The notes under the pieces: generated by a model | What the model saw: the letters and a program-made list of their open reading frames with translations, nothing else | The model's database searches: none | What the model was told of the DNA's origin: nothing | Shown: positions 7,515 to 14,882 of the stretch, piece by piece | Position numbering within the stretch: the stretch's first letter is position 1 | Layout: every line of letters begins with the position of its first letter | Origin: Planctomycetota bacterium | Lineage (GTDB): Bacteria; Planctomycetota; Phycisphaerae; Phycisphaerales; SM1A02 | Assembly (NCBI GenBank): GCA_009924765.1 | Contig: RFQW01000003.1 | Coordinates: 1 to 18,717, forward strand | Length of the DNA stretch: 18,717 nt | Reading direction: 5' to 3' | Translations under genes and position numbers: made by a program

Positions 7515-9476
7515 TCAACGCAGCGCGGCGGCCGGCGCGCGCGCTTCCGTGCGTGCCTCCGGCCGAGCCGTCTGGATCATCACCATCTCGCGGTAGGGGC
7601 CTTCGCCCTGCATGAGTTCGTCGTGCGTGCCCATCTGCTCCACGCGGCCACCCTTGAGCACCACGATCAGGTCGGCATGCCGGATAGTGGACAGGCGATG
7701 CGCGATCACGAACGAGGTGCGATTGCGCATGAGGTTGGAGAGACCCTGCTGGATCGCCTGCTCGCTCTCCACATCGAGATTGCTGGTGGCCTCGTCAAGG
7801 ATCAGCACGCGTGGGTCGGCCAGCACGGCGCGAGCGATGGCCAGACGCTGTCGCTGGCCGCCCGAAAGCCGCACGCCGCGTTCGCCGATGCGGGTCTCGT
7901 AGCCCTGCGGCAGGCGCGCGATGAAGTCGTGGGCGAAGGCCGTTCGCGCCGCGGCCTCGATGCGCTGCATGCTCGCTTCGCGATCGGCATACGCGATGTT
8001 CTCGGCGATGGTCCCGTCGAACAGGAACACGTCCTGCTCGACCACGCCAAGCAGTCGGCGCCAGCTGCCGAGCCGGATGTCCTTCAGGTCGATGCCGTCG
8101 ATGGTGATGCGCCCCGAGTCGGGATCGAAGAATCGCGCGATGAGGTTGGAGAGCGTGGTCTTGCCGGCGCCGCTCGCTCCGATGAACGCCACCACCTGGC
8201 CCGATCGAACCTGGAACGACACATCCTCCAGCACGTGCTCCTTGCTTCCCGGATACGCGAACGTGACGCGCTCCACGGCCACATCGCCGCGCACATCGGC
8301 GCGATCAAGCGTGCGCGCCGACGCATGGTCGGGCAGCTCGCGTGGTTCGTTCAGCAGATCGAGCGTGCGGTCGTAGCCGGCCAGGTTGGTCTGGAAGTTG
8401 GTGGCACTCGAGGCCAGCGACTCCATGGGCCCAAGCAGCATCACCAGATAGGTCATGAACAGCACCAGATCGCCGGGCGTGAGCGACCCGGCCAGCACCT
8501 GCCGACCGCCGTACCACAGCAGCAGCGCGCTGCCTGCGGGCACGAACAGCGCCCAGCCCAGTTCGATGCCGCGACTCCACCACCAGGTCAGGATCTCCTG
8601 TCGCGCCATCAGATGGCTGCCCGTCGCGAATCGGCCCGATTCGCTGCCTTCACGCGCGAAGGCGCGCACCACGCGCATGCCGCCGAAGGTTTCGGTGGCC
8701 TGTGCATCCACGTCGCTGCGCTGCTGGCGGATGTCGCGGTACAGCGGTCGAATGCGGCCGATCCACGTGCGGTGGCTGAACCACACCAGCGGCAACAGCA
8801 GCACCGCGCCGATCAGCAGGCGCCAATCGGTCGCGGCCAGCACGATCAGGATGCCCACCAGCTGCACGATGGCCCGGAAGGGGTTGTAGATCATGCTGAA
8901 CACCAGTTCCGACACACCGCCCGCATCCTCGCGCAGCAGGCTGGTGAGTCCGCCGGACTTCAGCTGCCACACGCGGCCAAGCGGCAATCGCACCGCGTGC
9001 TGAAAGGCCTGTCGTCGCAGGCGCACTTGCAGCAGCTTGGTCACGCGCGTGGCTTGCCAGCGACCGATCAGATGCGTGGCCGTGCCGATGATGCTGACGC
9101 TCACGATGCCGATGGCGATCGCCGTGAGCAGCGCGGTGCGATCAAGCTGCGCGGCCGACGGGGCGAAGCGCGTGATCACCGCGGGCAGCGGCTGGCCCAT
9201 GAACACGTTGTCGATGGCGAGCTTGGTTGCGGCCGGCGGAACGAGGCTGAGCGACGTGCCGATGGCCAGCGTGGTGAGCGCGAGGGTCATGGCGCCTGCA
9301 TAGGGGCGCAGTTCCATCACAAAGCTGCGGAACAGCTCGCCGAAGCTGCGACTGCGCTTCAGGCTGCGTTCGGTGCCGTGGAAGCTGACCACCGTGCGTT
9401 CCTTGCGCTCGCGCGCCTTGCGCCGCTGTTCGTCGCGATAGGCGTCGTAGCGGCGGCGGCTGCTGGTGGCGGTCAT
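7515..9476 (-). CDS. MsbA-like ABC exporter (fused membrane and ATPase domains)
   Basis: Half-size ABC exporter of 653 aa that would work as a homodimer in the inner membrane. A basic N-terminal tail precedes a six-helix type-IV exporter domain (about 50-365) and a nucleotide-binding domain with all motifs. These are Walker A GASGAGKTT (about 431-439), signature LSGGQRQRLAIARA (about 535-548), Walker B VLILDEATSNLD (about 555-566) and the H-loop IAHRLSTI (about 590). MsbA-type members export lipids such as lipid A core; drug or peptide export is equally possible from sequence. The frame stays open far upstream, but ATG 9476 is the sensible start. It gives a typical length, and TACCAT sits 6 nt before it. 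The C-terminal tail is Ala/Arg/Glu-rich. It is convergent with the repeat protein and divergent from the EEP gene, with 48 bp between starts. Confidence 0.93.
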   Translation of the reverse strand: MTATSSRRRYDAYRDEQRRKARERKERTVVSFHGTERSLKRSRSFGELFRSFVMELRPYAGAMTLALTTLAIGTSLSLVPPAATKLAIDNVFMGQPLPAVITRFAPSAAQLDRTALLTAIAIGIVSVSIIGTATHLIGRWQATRVTKLLQVRLRRQAFQHAVRLPLGRVWQLKSGGLTSLLREDAGGVSELVFSMIYNPFRAIVQLVGILIVLAATDWRLLIGAVLLLPLVWFSHRTWIGRIRPLYRDIRQQRSDVDAQATETFGGMRVVRAFAREGSESGRFATGSHLMARQEILTWWWSRGIELGWALFVPAGSALLLWYGGRQVLAGSLTPGDLVLFMTYLVMLLGPMESLASSATNFQTNLAGYDRTLDLLNEPRELPDHASARTLDRADVRGDVAVERVTFAYPGSKEHVLEDVSFQVRSGQVVAFIGASGAGKTTLSNLIARFFDPDSGRITIDGIDLKDIRLGSWRRLLGVVEQDVFLFDGTIAENIAYADREASMQRIEAAARTAFAHDFIARLPQGYETRIGERGVRLSGGQRQRLAIARAVLADPRVLILDEATSNLDVESEQAIQQGLSNLMRNRTSFVIAHRLSTIRHADLIVVLKGGRVEQMGTHDELMQGEGPYREMVMIQTARPEARTEARAPAAALR

Positions 9477-9482
9477 GCATCG

Positions 9483-9488
9483 ATGGTA
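9483..9488 (-). promoter_or_regulatory. Putative -10 hexamer for the leaderless ABC exporter transcript
   Basis: TACCAT on the minus strand ends 6 nt before the ATG at 9476. It lies in the 48-bp divergent gap shared with the EEP gene, which has its own TANNNT at the same distance on the other strand. No Shine-Dalgarno lies between hexamer and ATG, which fits a leaderless message. Confidence 0.4.
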
Positions 9489-9512
9489 GCCGCGGCGTCG
9501 TGCACATCCTCG

Positions 9513-9518
9513 TACACT
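9513..9518 (+). promoter_or_regulatory. Putative -10 hexamer for the leaderless EEP gene transcript
   Basis: TACACT ends 6 nt before the ATG at 9525, so transcription would begin at or next to the start codon. The spacer GCGGCG contains no Shine-Dalgarno sequence. A -35 element is not obvious in the GC-rich upstream bases. Confidence 0.42.
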
Positions 9519-9524
9519 GCGGCG

Positions 9525-10760
9525 ATGCTGCACCGACTTCGCATCGCTGCCGTGCTTCTGGCAGTTCTTCCCGTCTCGATCGCCTGGACGCAGGCCGCCA
9601 AGACGGATGCCCCGGAGGCGGTGACCTACACGTACAACGGCCCCGCATGCGCGCCGATCGGCTTTCTGAAGGCGCCCGCGAAGCCCAAGGGCGCCGTTCG
9701 TCTGGCTGCATACAACGTTGAGAACCTCTTCGACGGCAAGGACGACCCTGCGCTCAAGGGCAAGGACGACGACCTGCCGATGGCGACCGACGAGACGCGA
9801 CTGAAGAATCTGGCGGCGGCCATCAAGGCGCTCGATGCCGACGTGCTGGCGCTGGAGGAAGTGGAGAGCAAGGATTGCCTCACCTGGTTCCGTGACACCT
9901 ACCTCAAGGATCTCGGCTACGAGCATCTCGCCAGCGAGGAGGTTGGCTACTACCGCGGCGTGGAGCAGTCGATCCTGAGCCGGTATCCGATCAAGAGCGT
10001 CGAGATCCATCCGGAGATGAAGCTCAGCGACGCGGCGAAGCGCATGCCCGCCGATGCCGAAGCGCGCAAGAAGCAGGGCTGGGCGGACGAGTCGAAGCTT
10101 GAGAAGGACGGCTTCCAGCGCAGTCCGCTTGTGGCGAAGATCGCCATGCCCGACGGCAGCGAGTTGAACCTGCTGGTGGTGCACCTGAAGGCGGGTGGCA
10201 AGGCGTTCGCCTATCAGCGCGATCTGGAGTCGCTCAGCATCGTGTCGCTGATGGACGCGATCCGCGCCAAGGACAAGGATGCGCAGATCGCCGTGGTGGG
10301 CGACTTCAACGCCACGCCCATGCAGCAGCCGGTGAAGGTGCTGCGCGACAAGGCATTGGGCGGCCTGATCAGCGCCTACGAGCTGCGTCCGGCGGCTGAC
10401 AAGCGCAAGCCGGCCGCCGACGCCGATGAGGATGAAGGCGGCGACGCGCCCAAGACCAAGGGCAAGGCCGCAAAGGCGCCGGCCAGCGACGACGCGAAGG
10501 CCACCGGTGCGAAGTACCTCACGCACTCCTTCGTGCCGGAAGACAGCAAGGGCAAGCCCGTGCAGCGCACGATCGACTTCATCATGCTCTCGCCGTCGCT
10601 CTTCCAGAAGGGCGCGAAGGATTCCTACTTCGTGCTCAGCACGCCGAAGGCGGGTGCCGCGGGCAACGATCGCCCCAAGGGCTACGGCAGCGACCACAAC
10701 CCCGTGGCCGTGGACCTGCAGCTTGGCGGCAAGGCCGGCGACAAGCCCGCTTCGAAGTGA
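9525..10760 (+). CDS. Secreted endonuclease/exonuclease/phosphatase-family protein
   Basis: DNase I-like (EEP) fold enzyme of 411 aa with an N-terminal signal sequence (basic MLHRLR, hydrophobic core, probable cleavage near residue 24, after TQA), so it likely acts in the periplasm or outside the cell. Metal and phosphate ligands are recognisable: AYNVENLF with Asn64, LALEEVE with Glu112, VHLKAGGKA, GDFNATP with Asp260 and Asn262, and SDHNP with Asp390-His391. The target could be nucleic acid, a phosphoinositide-like lipid or another phosphodiester. An insertion of about 40 residues rich in Lys, Ala, Asp and Glu (about 288-325), between the GDFN block and the C-terminal strands, looks disordered. 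ATG 9525 is chosen because it starts the signal peptide and has TACACT 6 nt upstream; the frame is open much further upstream only as antisense of the ABC gene. Its stop abuts the trpB stop. Confidence 0.85.
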   Translation: MLHRLRIAAVLLAVLPVSIAWTQAAKTDAPEAVTYTYNGPACAPIGFLKAPAKPKGAVRLAAYNVENLFDGKDDPALKGKDDDLPMATDETRLKNLAAAIKALDADVLALEEVESKDCLTWFRDTYLKDLGYEHLASEEVGYYRGVEQSILSRYPIKSVEIHPEMKLSDAAKRMPADAEARKKQGWADESKLEKDGFQRSPLVAKIAMPDGSELNLLVVHLKAGGKAFAYQRDLESLSIVSLMDAIRAKDKDAQIAVVGDFNATPMQQPVKVLRDKALGGLISAYELRPAADKRKPAADADEDEGGDAPKTKGKAAKAPASDDAKATGAKYLTHSFVPEDSKGKPVQRTIDFIMLSPSLFQKGAKDSYFVLSTPKAGAAGNDRPKGYGSDHNPVAVDLQLGGKAGDKPASK

Positions 10761-11972
10761 TCAGACGCGATCGCCGCGCGCCTCGAGCAGGCGGATCGCC
10801 TCGTTCACGTCCTTGTCGCCGCGTCCAGAGACATTGATCACCACGATCTGATCCGGCTTCATGCCGCGTGCGATCTGCATCGTGGCATGCACGGCATGGG
10901 CCGTCTCCAGGGCTGGAATGATGCCCTCGTGCTCGGCGATCAGGCGGAAGGCATCGAGTGCCTCATCGTCGGTGGCGGCCACGTACTCCACGCGGCCGCT
11001 GTCCTTCCAGAAGCTGTGTTCGGGGCCCACGCCGGGGTAATCCAGGCCAGCGCTGCATGAATGCACGTCGGCGGTCTGGCCAGCCGCGTCCTGCAGCACG
11101 TAGCTGAGCGAGCCATGCAGAACGCCCGGCGTGCCGAACGACAGCGGTGCAGCGTGATCGCCTGCCTTCGCGCCGCGGCCACCGGCCTCCACGCCCACCA
11201 GACGCACGCCCGCATCCTGCACGAACGGATGGAAGATGCCCGCCGCGTTGCTGCCGCCACCCACGCACGCCACCACGCAGTCGGGCAGGCGCTTCAGTCG
11301 CTCCAGGCACTGTGCGCGGCATTCGCGACCGATCACGCTCTGGAAGTCGCGCACCATCATCGGGAATGGGTGCGGACCGACCACGCTTCCGATGATGTAG
11401 TGCGTGTCGGTCACGCTGCCCATCCAGTCGCGCATGGCCTCGTTGGTCGCGTCCTTCAGCGTGCGACTGCCCGTCTCGACCGGCGTCACCTTGGCGCCGA
11501 GCAGCCGCATGCGGAACACGTTCAGCGCCTGGCGCCGCACATCCTCGGCGCCCATGTACACCTCACACTGCAGGCCAAGGCGCGCGCAGGCGGTGGCGGT
11601 GGCCACACCGTGCTGGCCCGCGCCGGTTTCGGCGATGATGCGCTTCTTGCCCAGACGCTTGGCCAGCAGCGCCTGTCCGATGGTGTTGTTGATCTTGTGC
11701 GCGCCGGTATGCGCCAGATCCTCGCGCTTCAGCCACACCTGCCCGCCGCCGGCAAGGGCGGTCAGGCGCTCGGCCGGGGCAAACGGCGTTTCGCGACCCA
11801 CGAAGTCTCGCAGCAGCGTGTCCACCTCGCTCTGGAACGTGCGGTCGGCAATCGCCGCGGCGTAGGCGGCCTCGAGCTGCTCCAGCGCGTTCAGGAGCGT
11901 CTCGGGCACGTAGCGTCCGCCGAAGCGGCCGAAGCGGCCACTGGTGTCGGGGACATGCGGAAGCGTGGTCAT
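10761..11972 (-). CDS. trpB: Tryptophan synthase beta subunit
   Basis: PLP enzyme that condenses indole with serine to make tryptophan, normally in an alpha2-beta2 complex with TrpA. The 403-aa length and sequence are standard for the type 1 subunit. It opens with GRFGRFGGRYVPETL; the PLP lysine is Lys93 in HTGAHKINN, the catalytic glutamate is Glu115 in AETGAGQHG, and the phosphate loop is GGGSNAAG (238-245). No trpA or other trp gene is in the window. It follows the pssA-like gene by 48 nt on the same strand. It has TAGGAT (11980-11985) 7 nt before the ATG, which could serve as a leaderless -10 or, through AGGA, as a Shine-Dalgarno site. A tryptophan-degrading gene (kynA) lies 10 kb away. 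Its stop codon is directly adjacent to the convergent EEP stop. Confidence 0.97.
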   Translation of the reverse strand: MTTLPHVPDTSGRFGRFGGRYVPETLLNALEQLEAAYAAAIADRTFQSEVDTLLRDFVGRETPFAPAERLTALAGGGQVWLKREDLAHTGAHKINNTIGQALLAKRLGKKRIIAETGAGQHGVATATACARLGLQCEVYMGAEDVRRQALNVFRMRLLGAKVTPVETGSRTLKDATNEAMRDWMGSVTDTHYIIGSVVGPHPFPMMVRDFQSVIGRECRAQCLERLKRLPDCVVACVGGGSNAAGIFHPFVQDAGVRLVGVEAGGRGAKAGDHAAPLSFGTPGVLHGSLSYVLQDAAGQTADVHSCSAGLDYPGVGPEHSFWKDSGRVEYVAATDDEALDAFRLIAEHEGIIPALETAHAVHATMQIARGMKPDQIVVINVSGRGDKDVNEAIRLLEARGDRV

Positions 11973-11979
11973 GACGTCG

Positions 11980-11985
11980 ATCCTA
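11980..11985 (-). promoter_or_regulatory. Putative -10 hexamer (or AGGA ribosome-binding site) before trpB
   Basis: TAGGAT on the minus strand ends 7 nt before the trpB ATG. It matches the TANNNT layout of the other starts in the window. The AGGA inside it could instead act as a Shine-Dalgarno sequence for a co-transcript from pssA, so this case is less clean than the other three. Confidence 0.35.
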
Positions 11986-12020
11986 GCCGGGCACCGCGCG
12001 AAAGTCGTCGCGTGCGCGAC

Positions 12021-12941
12021 TCAGGCTGGATTGGTCGGCACGAACACGGGTGGCCGCCGTCGCATGCGGCGCGACACGGCACCCATGGGTCCGCTCACCG
12101 CGTAGGCCACGAAGCACACGGCCAGTGCCACCTGAAGCCACCACACGGCCATCACCACCGGGATCACGATGCGCACCAGCGCGCCAAAGCTCTTGCGGCC
12201 AGCCACCCAGCGATTGATCAGGTGCGGATAGCGCATGGTGCTCACCATGCCGATCGCCGCCACCAGCGTCACCAGCGGAATGAGCAGGCTGCTGGTCTTC
12301 TCGAAGCCCGGCGGAAACTCGCCGCCGAACTTCTTCACCAGCAGATGCTGGTGCAGCAGGATGAGGCTCGCCACGCAACCGGCGGCAGCCGGCGAGGGCA
12401 GGCCGCGGAACCAGCGGTGATCTTCGGCATCGGCCGAGGGGGTTTCCACATTGAAGCGCGCCAGTCGCAGGGCCGTGCAGCAGATGTACGCGGCGGCGAT
12501 GGTCCAGGTGACGCGGCCGTACAGGTTGTCCGCGTCGGGACCCAGGATGCCGGTGTAGTGCTCGGGGCCGTAGTAGTGGCTCACCAGTCGCAGCATCATG
12601 TAGGCCGGCGCCACGCCGAAGGCCACCATGTCGGCGAGCGAATCGAGTTGCGCACCCAGATCGCTGGTGCTGCGCGTGAGGCGCGCCACGCTGCCATCGA
12701 GCGCATCCAGGAACATGCCCAGAAACAGCAGGCAGCACGCCACGGTGAGCGTGTTCCATCCGAAGATCTCGGTGGTGGCCACCGGCATGGCCGCGTAGTG
12801 GATGGCCGCGAAGCCGCAGATCAGGTTGCCCAGCGTCATCAGGGCCGGGATCACGGCCAGCGCAGGCATGGCGCGCCCGCGCTCCATGCGGCGGCGCAGT
12901 CGGAATCGGCGGCGCTTGGTGATGTCGGTGGGCGTGTTCAT
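12021..12941 (-). CDS. pssA: CDP-alcohol phosphatidyltransferase, probable phosphatidylserine synthase
   Basis: Integral membrane enzyme of 306 aa that transfers a phosphatidyl group from CDP-diacylglycerol to an alcohol, here probably serine, in phospholipid synthesis. The family motif D-x2-DG-x2-AR-x8-G-x3-D-x3-D is complete: D79, D82-G83, A86-R87, G96, D100 and D104. Several hydrophobic segments surround it, with basic N- and C-terminal tails. PssA identity is suggested by length and by the PALMTLGNLICGFAAIHYA opening helix typical of type II PssA; phosphatidylglycerophosphate synthase is the alternative. No phosphatidylserine decarboxylase is seen nearby. Its ATG overlaps the stop of the upstream exported-protein gene in ATGA, so it is a member of the minus-strand operon, followed 48 nt later by trpB. 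Confidence 0.85.
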   Translation of the reverse strand: MNTPTDITKRRRFRLRRRMERGRAMPALAVIPALMTLGNLICGFAAIHYAAMPVATTEIFGWNTLTVACCLLFLGMFLDALDGSVARLTRSTSDLGAQLDSLADMVAFGVAPAYMMLRLVSHYYGPEHYTGILGPDADNLYGRVTWTIAAAYICCTALRLARFNVETPSADAEDHRWFRGLPSPAAAGCVASLILLHQHLLVKKFGGEFPPGFEKTSSLLIPLVTLVAAIGMVSTMRYPHLINRWVAGRKSFGALVRIVIPVVMAVWWLQVALAVCFVAYAVSGPMGAVSRRMRRRPPVFVPTNPA

Positions 12942-13794
12942 GGTGCTGCGGCGGCAGGGGCAGTGTGGCCAACGTCAGCTGGCGCGTCCACCTCTTCGGC
13001 TGGAGAAGGGCGAATACCTGCAGGAACCTTCGCGATGAGGGCGATGGCGACCGAATAACCGTGTCGGTCCTTGCCGCGTTCGGGCATGGCGCGTTCTCCG
13101 AGCAACGCCACGCCTGCGGTCGGAGGCAGGTCGCTGGTGGTGGCTGGCCCCTTGCCTGTGGACACCGTCGGAGCGGGCAGGATGAGCAGGGCCTCGCCAT
13201 CGTGCAGGCAGCACTCGATCGCCGACTGCATCACCACGCGTCCGGCCGGCGCATCGCCAGGCAGCGACTGCATGGGAAGCGTGGCAGGGGTCAGGTGCAT
13301 CGCCACTTCGGTCTGCACGCATCCGCCATCCGCATCGGGCATCACCGCGTCGCGCACGCTGATGCGAAGCGCGCCGCCGTCGCCTCGCATGAACGCGCCA
13401 TCCATCATCACCAGATCGTCTGCGCCAAGATCGCGGTGCGCCAGCTCCACCCAGTTGGCGCTCTGGCCCACGATCACGCGCGTGACTTCCGTCAGGGGGC
13501 CGAGTCGCGTGCGGATGTCGGGCAGATCGCCTGCGGGAACGATCGCCACCTGCAGAGCGCGGCGCGTTCATCGGGCGTGGGAAAGAGCCGAGTGGCGAAG
13601 GCGGCTGCCACCGCCTCCATGCGAGGCGCATCGGTGTCGAGCGTGTAGCGCACGCAGACCAGTCCCTCCGAGTCGCCGCGATCGATGCCGGTGGTCGGTG
13701 CCGGCGCTTCCGAGGGCGTCGACGCGCATGACGGCGCAAGCGCGGCCACACCGATCGCGGAGCAGATGGGCCATCCACGCACGCGTGCGCTCAT
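12938..13794 (-). CDS. Predicted exported protein or lipoprotein of unknown function, frameshifted near 13553
   Basis: No family recognised. The start MSARVRGWPICSAIGVAALAPSCAS looks like a signal sequence with a cysteine that may be lipidated, though the lipobox (L-A-P-S-C) is imperfect. The first frame runs from ATG 13794 through LFPTPDERAAL, then becomes meaningless and ends at 13492. The continuation VAIVPAGDLPDIRTRLGPL and beyond is in the other frame down to 12938. The junction on the coding strand reads GCGCTCTGCAG; dropping one CT gives GCGCTGCAG and a continuous protein of about 284 aa ending in a Pro/Ala-rich tail. Both ends show ATGA overlaps, with the LOG gene upstream and pssA downstream, which argues for one gene rather than two. 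It is probably an envelope protein given its neighbours. Confidence 0.6.
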
Positions 13795-14882
13795 GCGTTC
13801 GCGTCGTCGGGCATCGCGTTGATTCGGTCGATCATGCGTCGCAGCGTGCCGAAGGCGCGCTTGGCGAAGTGGAAGCGCAGGCGCGGAAGGTCGGGATGCT
13901 CGCCCTCGGCTTCCAGCGCGCCGGTCTGTTCGATGTGGCCGCTCTTGATGATGTTGCGGAACTCCGCGTCGAGCGTCTTCACCTGTCCGGCGCTGAGCGG
14001 TCGCTTCAGGCGGATCACCAGGTGGTCATCCACGTAGCGGCTGCTGTGGTAGCGGTGGTAGAAGCGCTGGATGCGGCGCGCCGCATCCGCCGGGCTCGAT
14101 GCGAACTCGTACAGGCCCGGGTCCTCGGGGCTGATCCAGCCCTGCGACAGCAGGTTTTCGACCACGCCGAATTCCCAGCGCTTCCAGTAGCCAAGCGGCT
14201 TGCCCTCGGCGTCGGCGCCTTCCACCAGCACGATGGGCACGATGGGGCTCTTGCCGGTCTGCACCAGCGTGAGCACCTCGAAGATCTCGTCCATGGTGCC
14301 GAAGCCGCCCGGGAACACCGCCACCGCATCGGAGTGGCTGACGAACATAAGCTTGCGCGTGAAGAAGTACCGGAAGCTGAGCAGCTTCTCGTCGCCGGCG
14401 ATCACCTCGTTCGCGTTGGTCTCGAAGGGCAGGCGGATGGAGAGGCCGAAGCTCGACTCGCGCGTGGGGCCCTCGTGGCCGGCCTTCATGATGCCGTCGC
14501 CGGCGCCGGTGATGGCCATCCAGCTTTCGGCCGCCATCAGCTGGCCGAACTGGCGCGCCGCGTGGTAGTCGGGATGCGTTTCCGGCGTGCGTGCGCTGCC
14601 GAAGATGCTGACCTTGCGCACCCCGCGATAGCGGTTGAACATGCGATAGGCACGCCGCATCTCCTTCATGGAGAGTTCGAGCAGCTTCATCTGCCCCGCG
14701 TCCAGGCCGTCATCGAGCAGCTTCAGCGACGTGAGCGCCAGCTCCTCCACATGGCGCCGTCGGCGGCCGGCCATGTTGCCCGTGCCGACGTGCTGCGATG
14801 CCTCGGCGGCCTCGCGCACAAGCGCTTCCACGCGTTCGCGCATCGAATCGTCTTCGGAGGGGCTGGGGTGGTGCGGCGTCAT
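13791..14882 (-). CDS. LOG-family (TIGR00730-like) Rossmann-fold nucleotide-binding protein
   Basis: 363-aa cytoplasmic protein with a lysine-decarboxylase-like/LOG core. It shows VSIFGSART (91-99), ITGAGDGIMKAG (124-135), FRYFFTRK (170-177) and the signature PGGFGTMDE (191-199). Characterised relatives are nucleoside-monophosphate phosphoribohydrolases (cytokinin-activating LOG in plants, nucleotide turnover in bacteria). The usual core is about 190 residues. This one has a helical N-terminal extension of about 85 residues and a long C-terminal region (about 255-363), as in the larger bacterial branch. ATG 14882 overlaps the AsmA-like stop and the LOG stop overlaps the exported-protein start, each as ATGA. 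Met14 is a possible internal start. The precise substrate is unknown. Confidence 0.88.
   Translation of the reverse strand: MTPHHPSPSEDDSMRERVEALVREAAEASQHVGTGNMAGRRRRHVEELALTSLKLLDDGLDAGQMKLLELSMKEMRRAYRMFNRYRGVRKVSIFGSARTPETHPDYHAARQFGQLMAAESWMAITGAGDGIMKAGHEGPTRESSFGLSIRLPFETNANEVIAGDEKLLSFRYFFTRKLMFVSHSDAVAVFPGGFGTMDEIFEVLTLVQTGKSPIVPIVLVEGADAEGKPLGYWKRWEFGVVENLLSQGWISPEDPGLYEFASSPADAARRIQRFYHRYHSSRYVDDHLVIRLKRPLSAGQVKTLDAEFRNIIKSGHIEQTGALEAEGEHPDLPRLRFHFAKRAFGTLRRMIDRINAMPDDANA

Noticed and set aside
7491..9524. Open rightward frame continuing upstream of the EEP gene through the ABC exporter
   Set aside because: The region is the antisense of a complete ABC exporter; the EEP signal peptide begins at ATG 9525, which sets the true start.
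9477..10697. Upstream open extension of the ABC exporter frame across the EEP gene
   Set aside because: The extension is antisense to a clear EEP enzyme; ATG 9476 gives a normal exporter length with an upstream TANNNT.
11061..13058. Rightward 665-codon frame opposite trpB and pssA, and similar long rightward frames at 13071-15215 and 15716-17071
   Set aside because: Low-complexity His/Arg/Ala composition without motifs, lying opposite well-supported genes.
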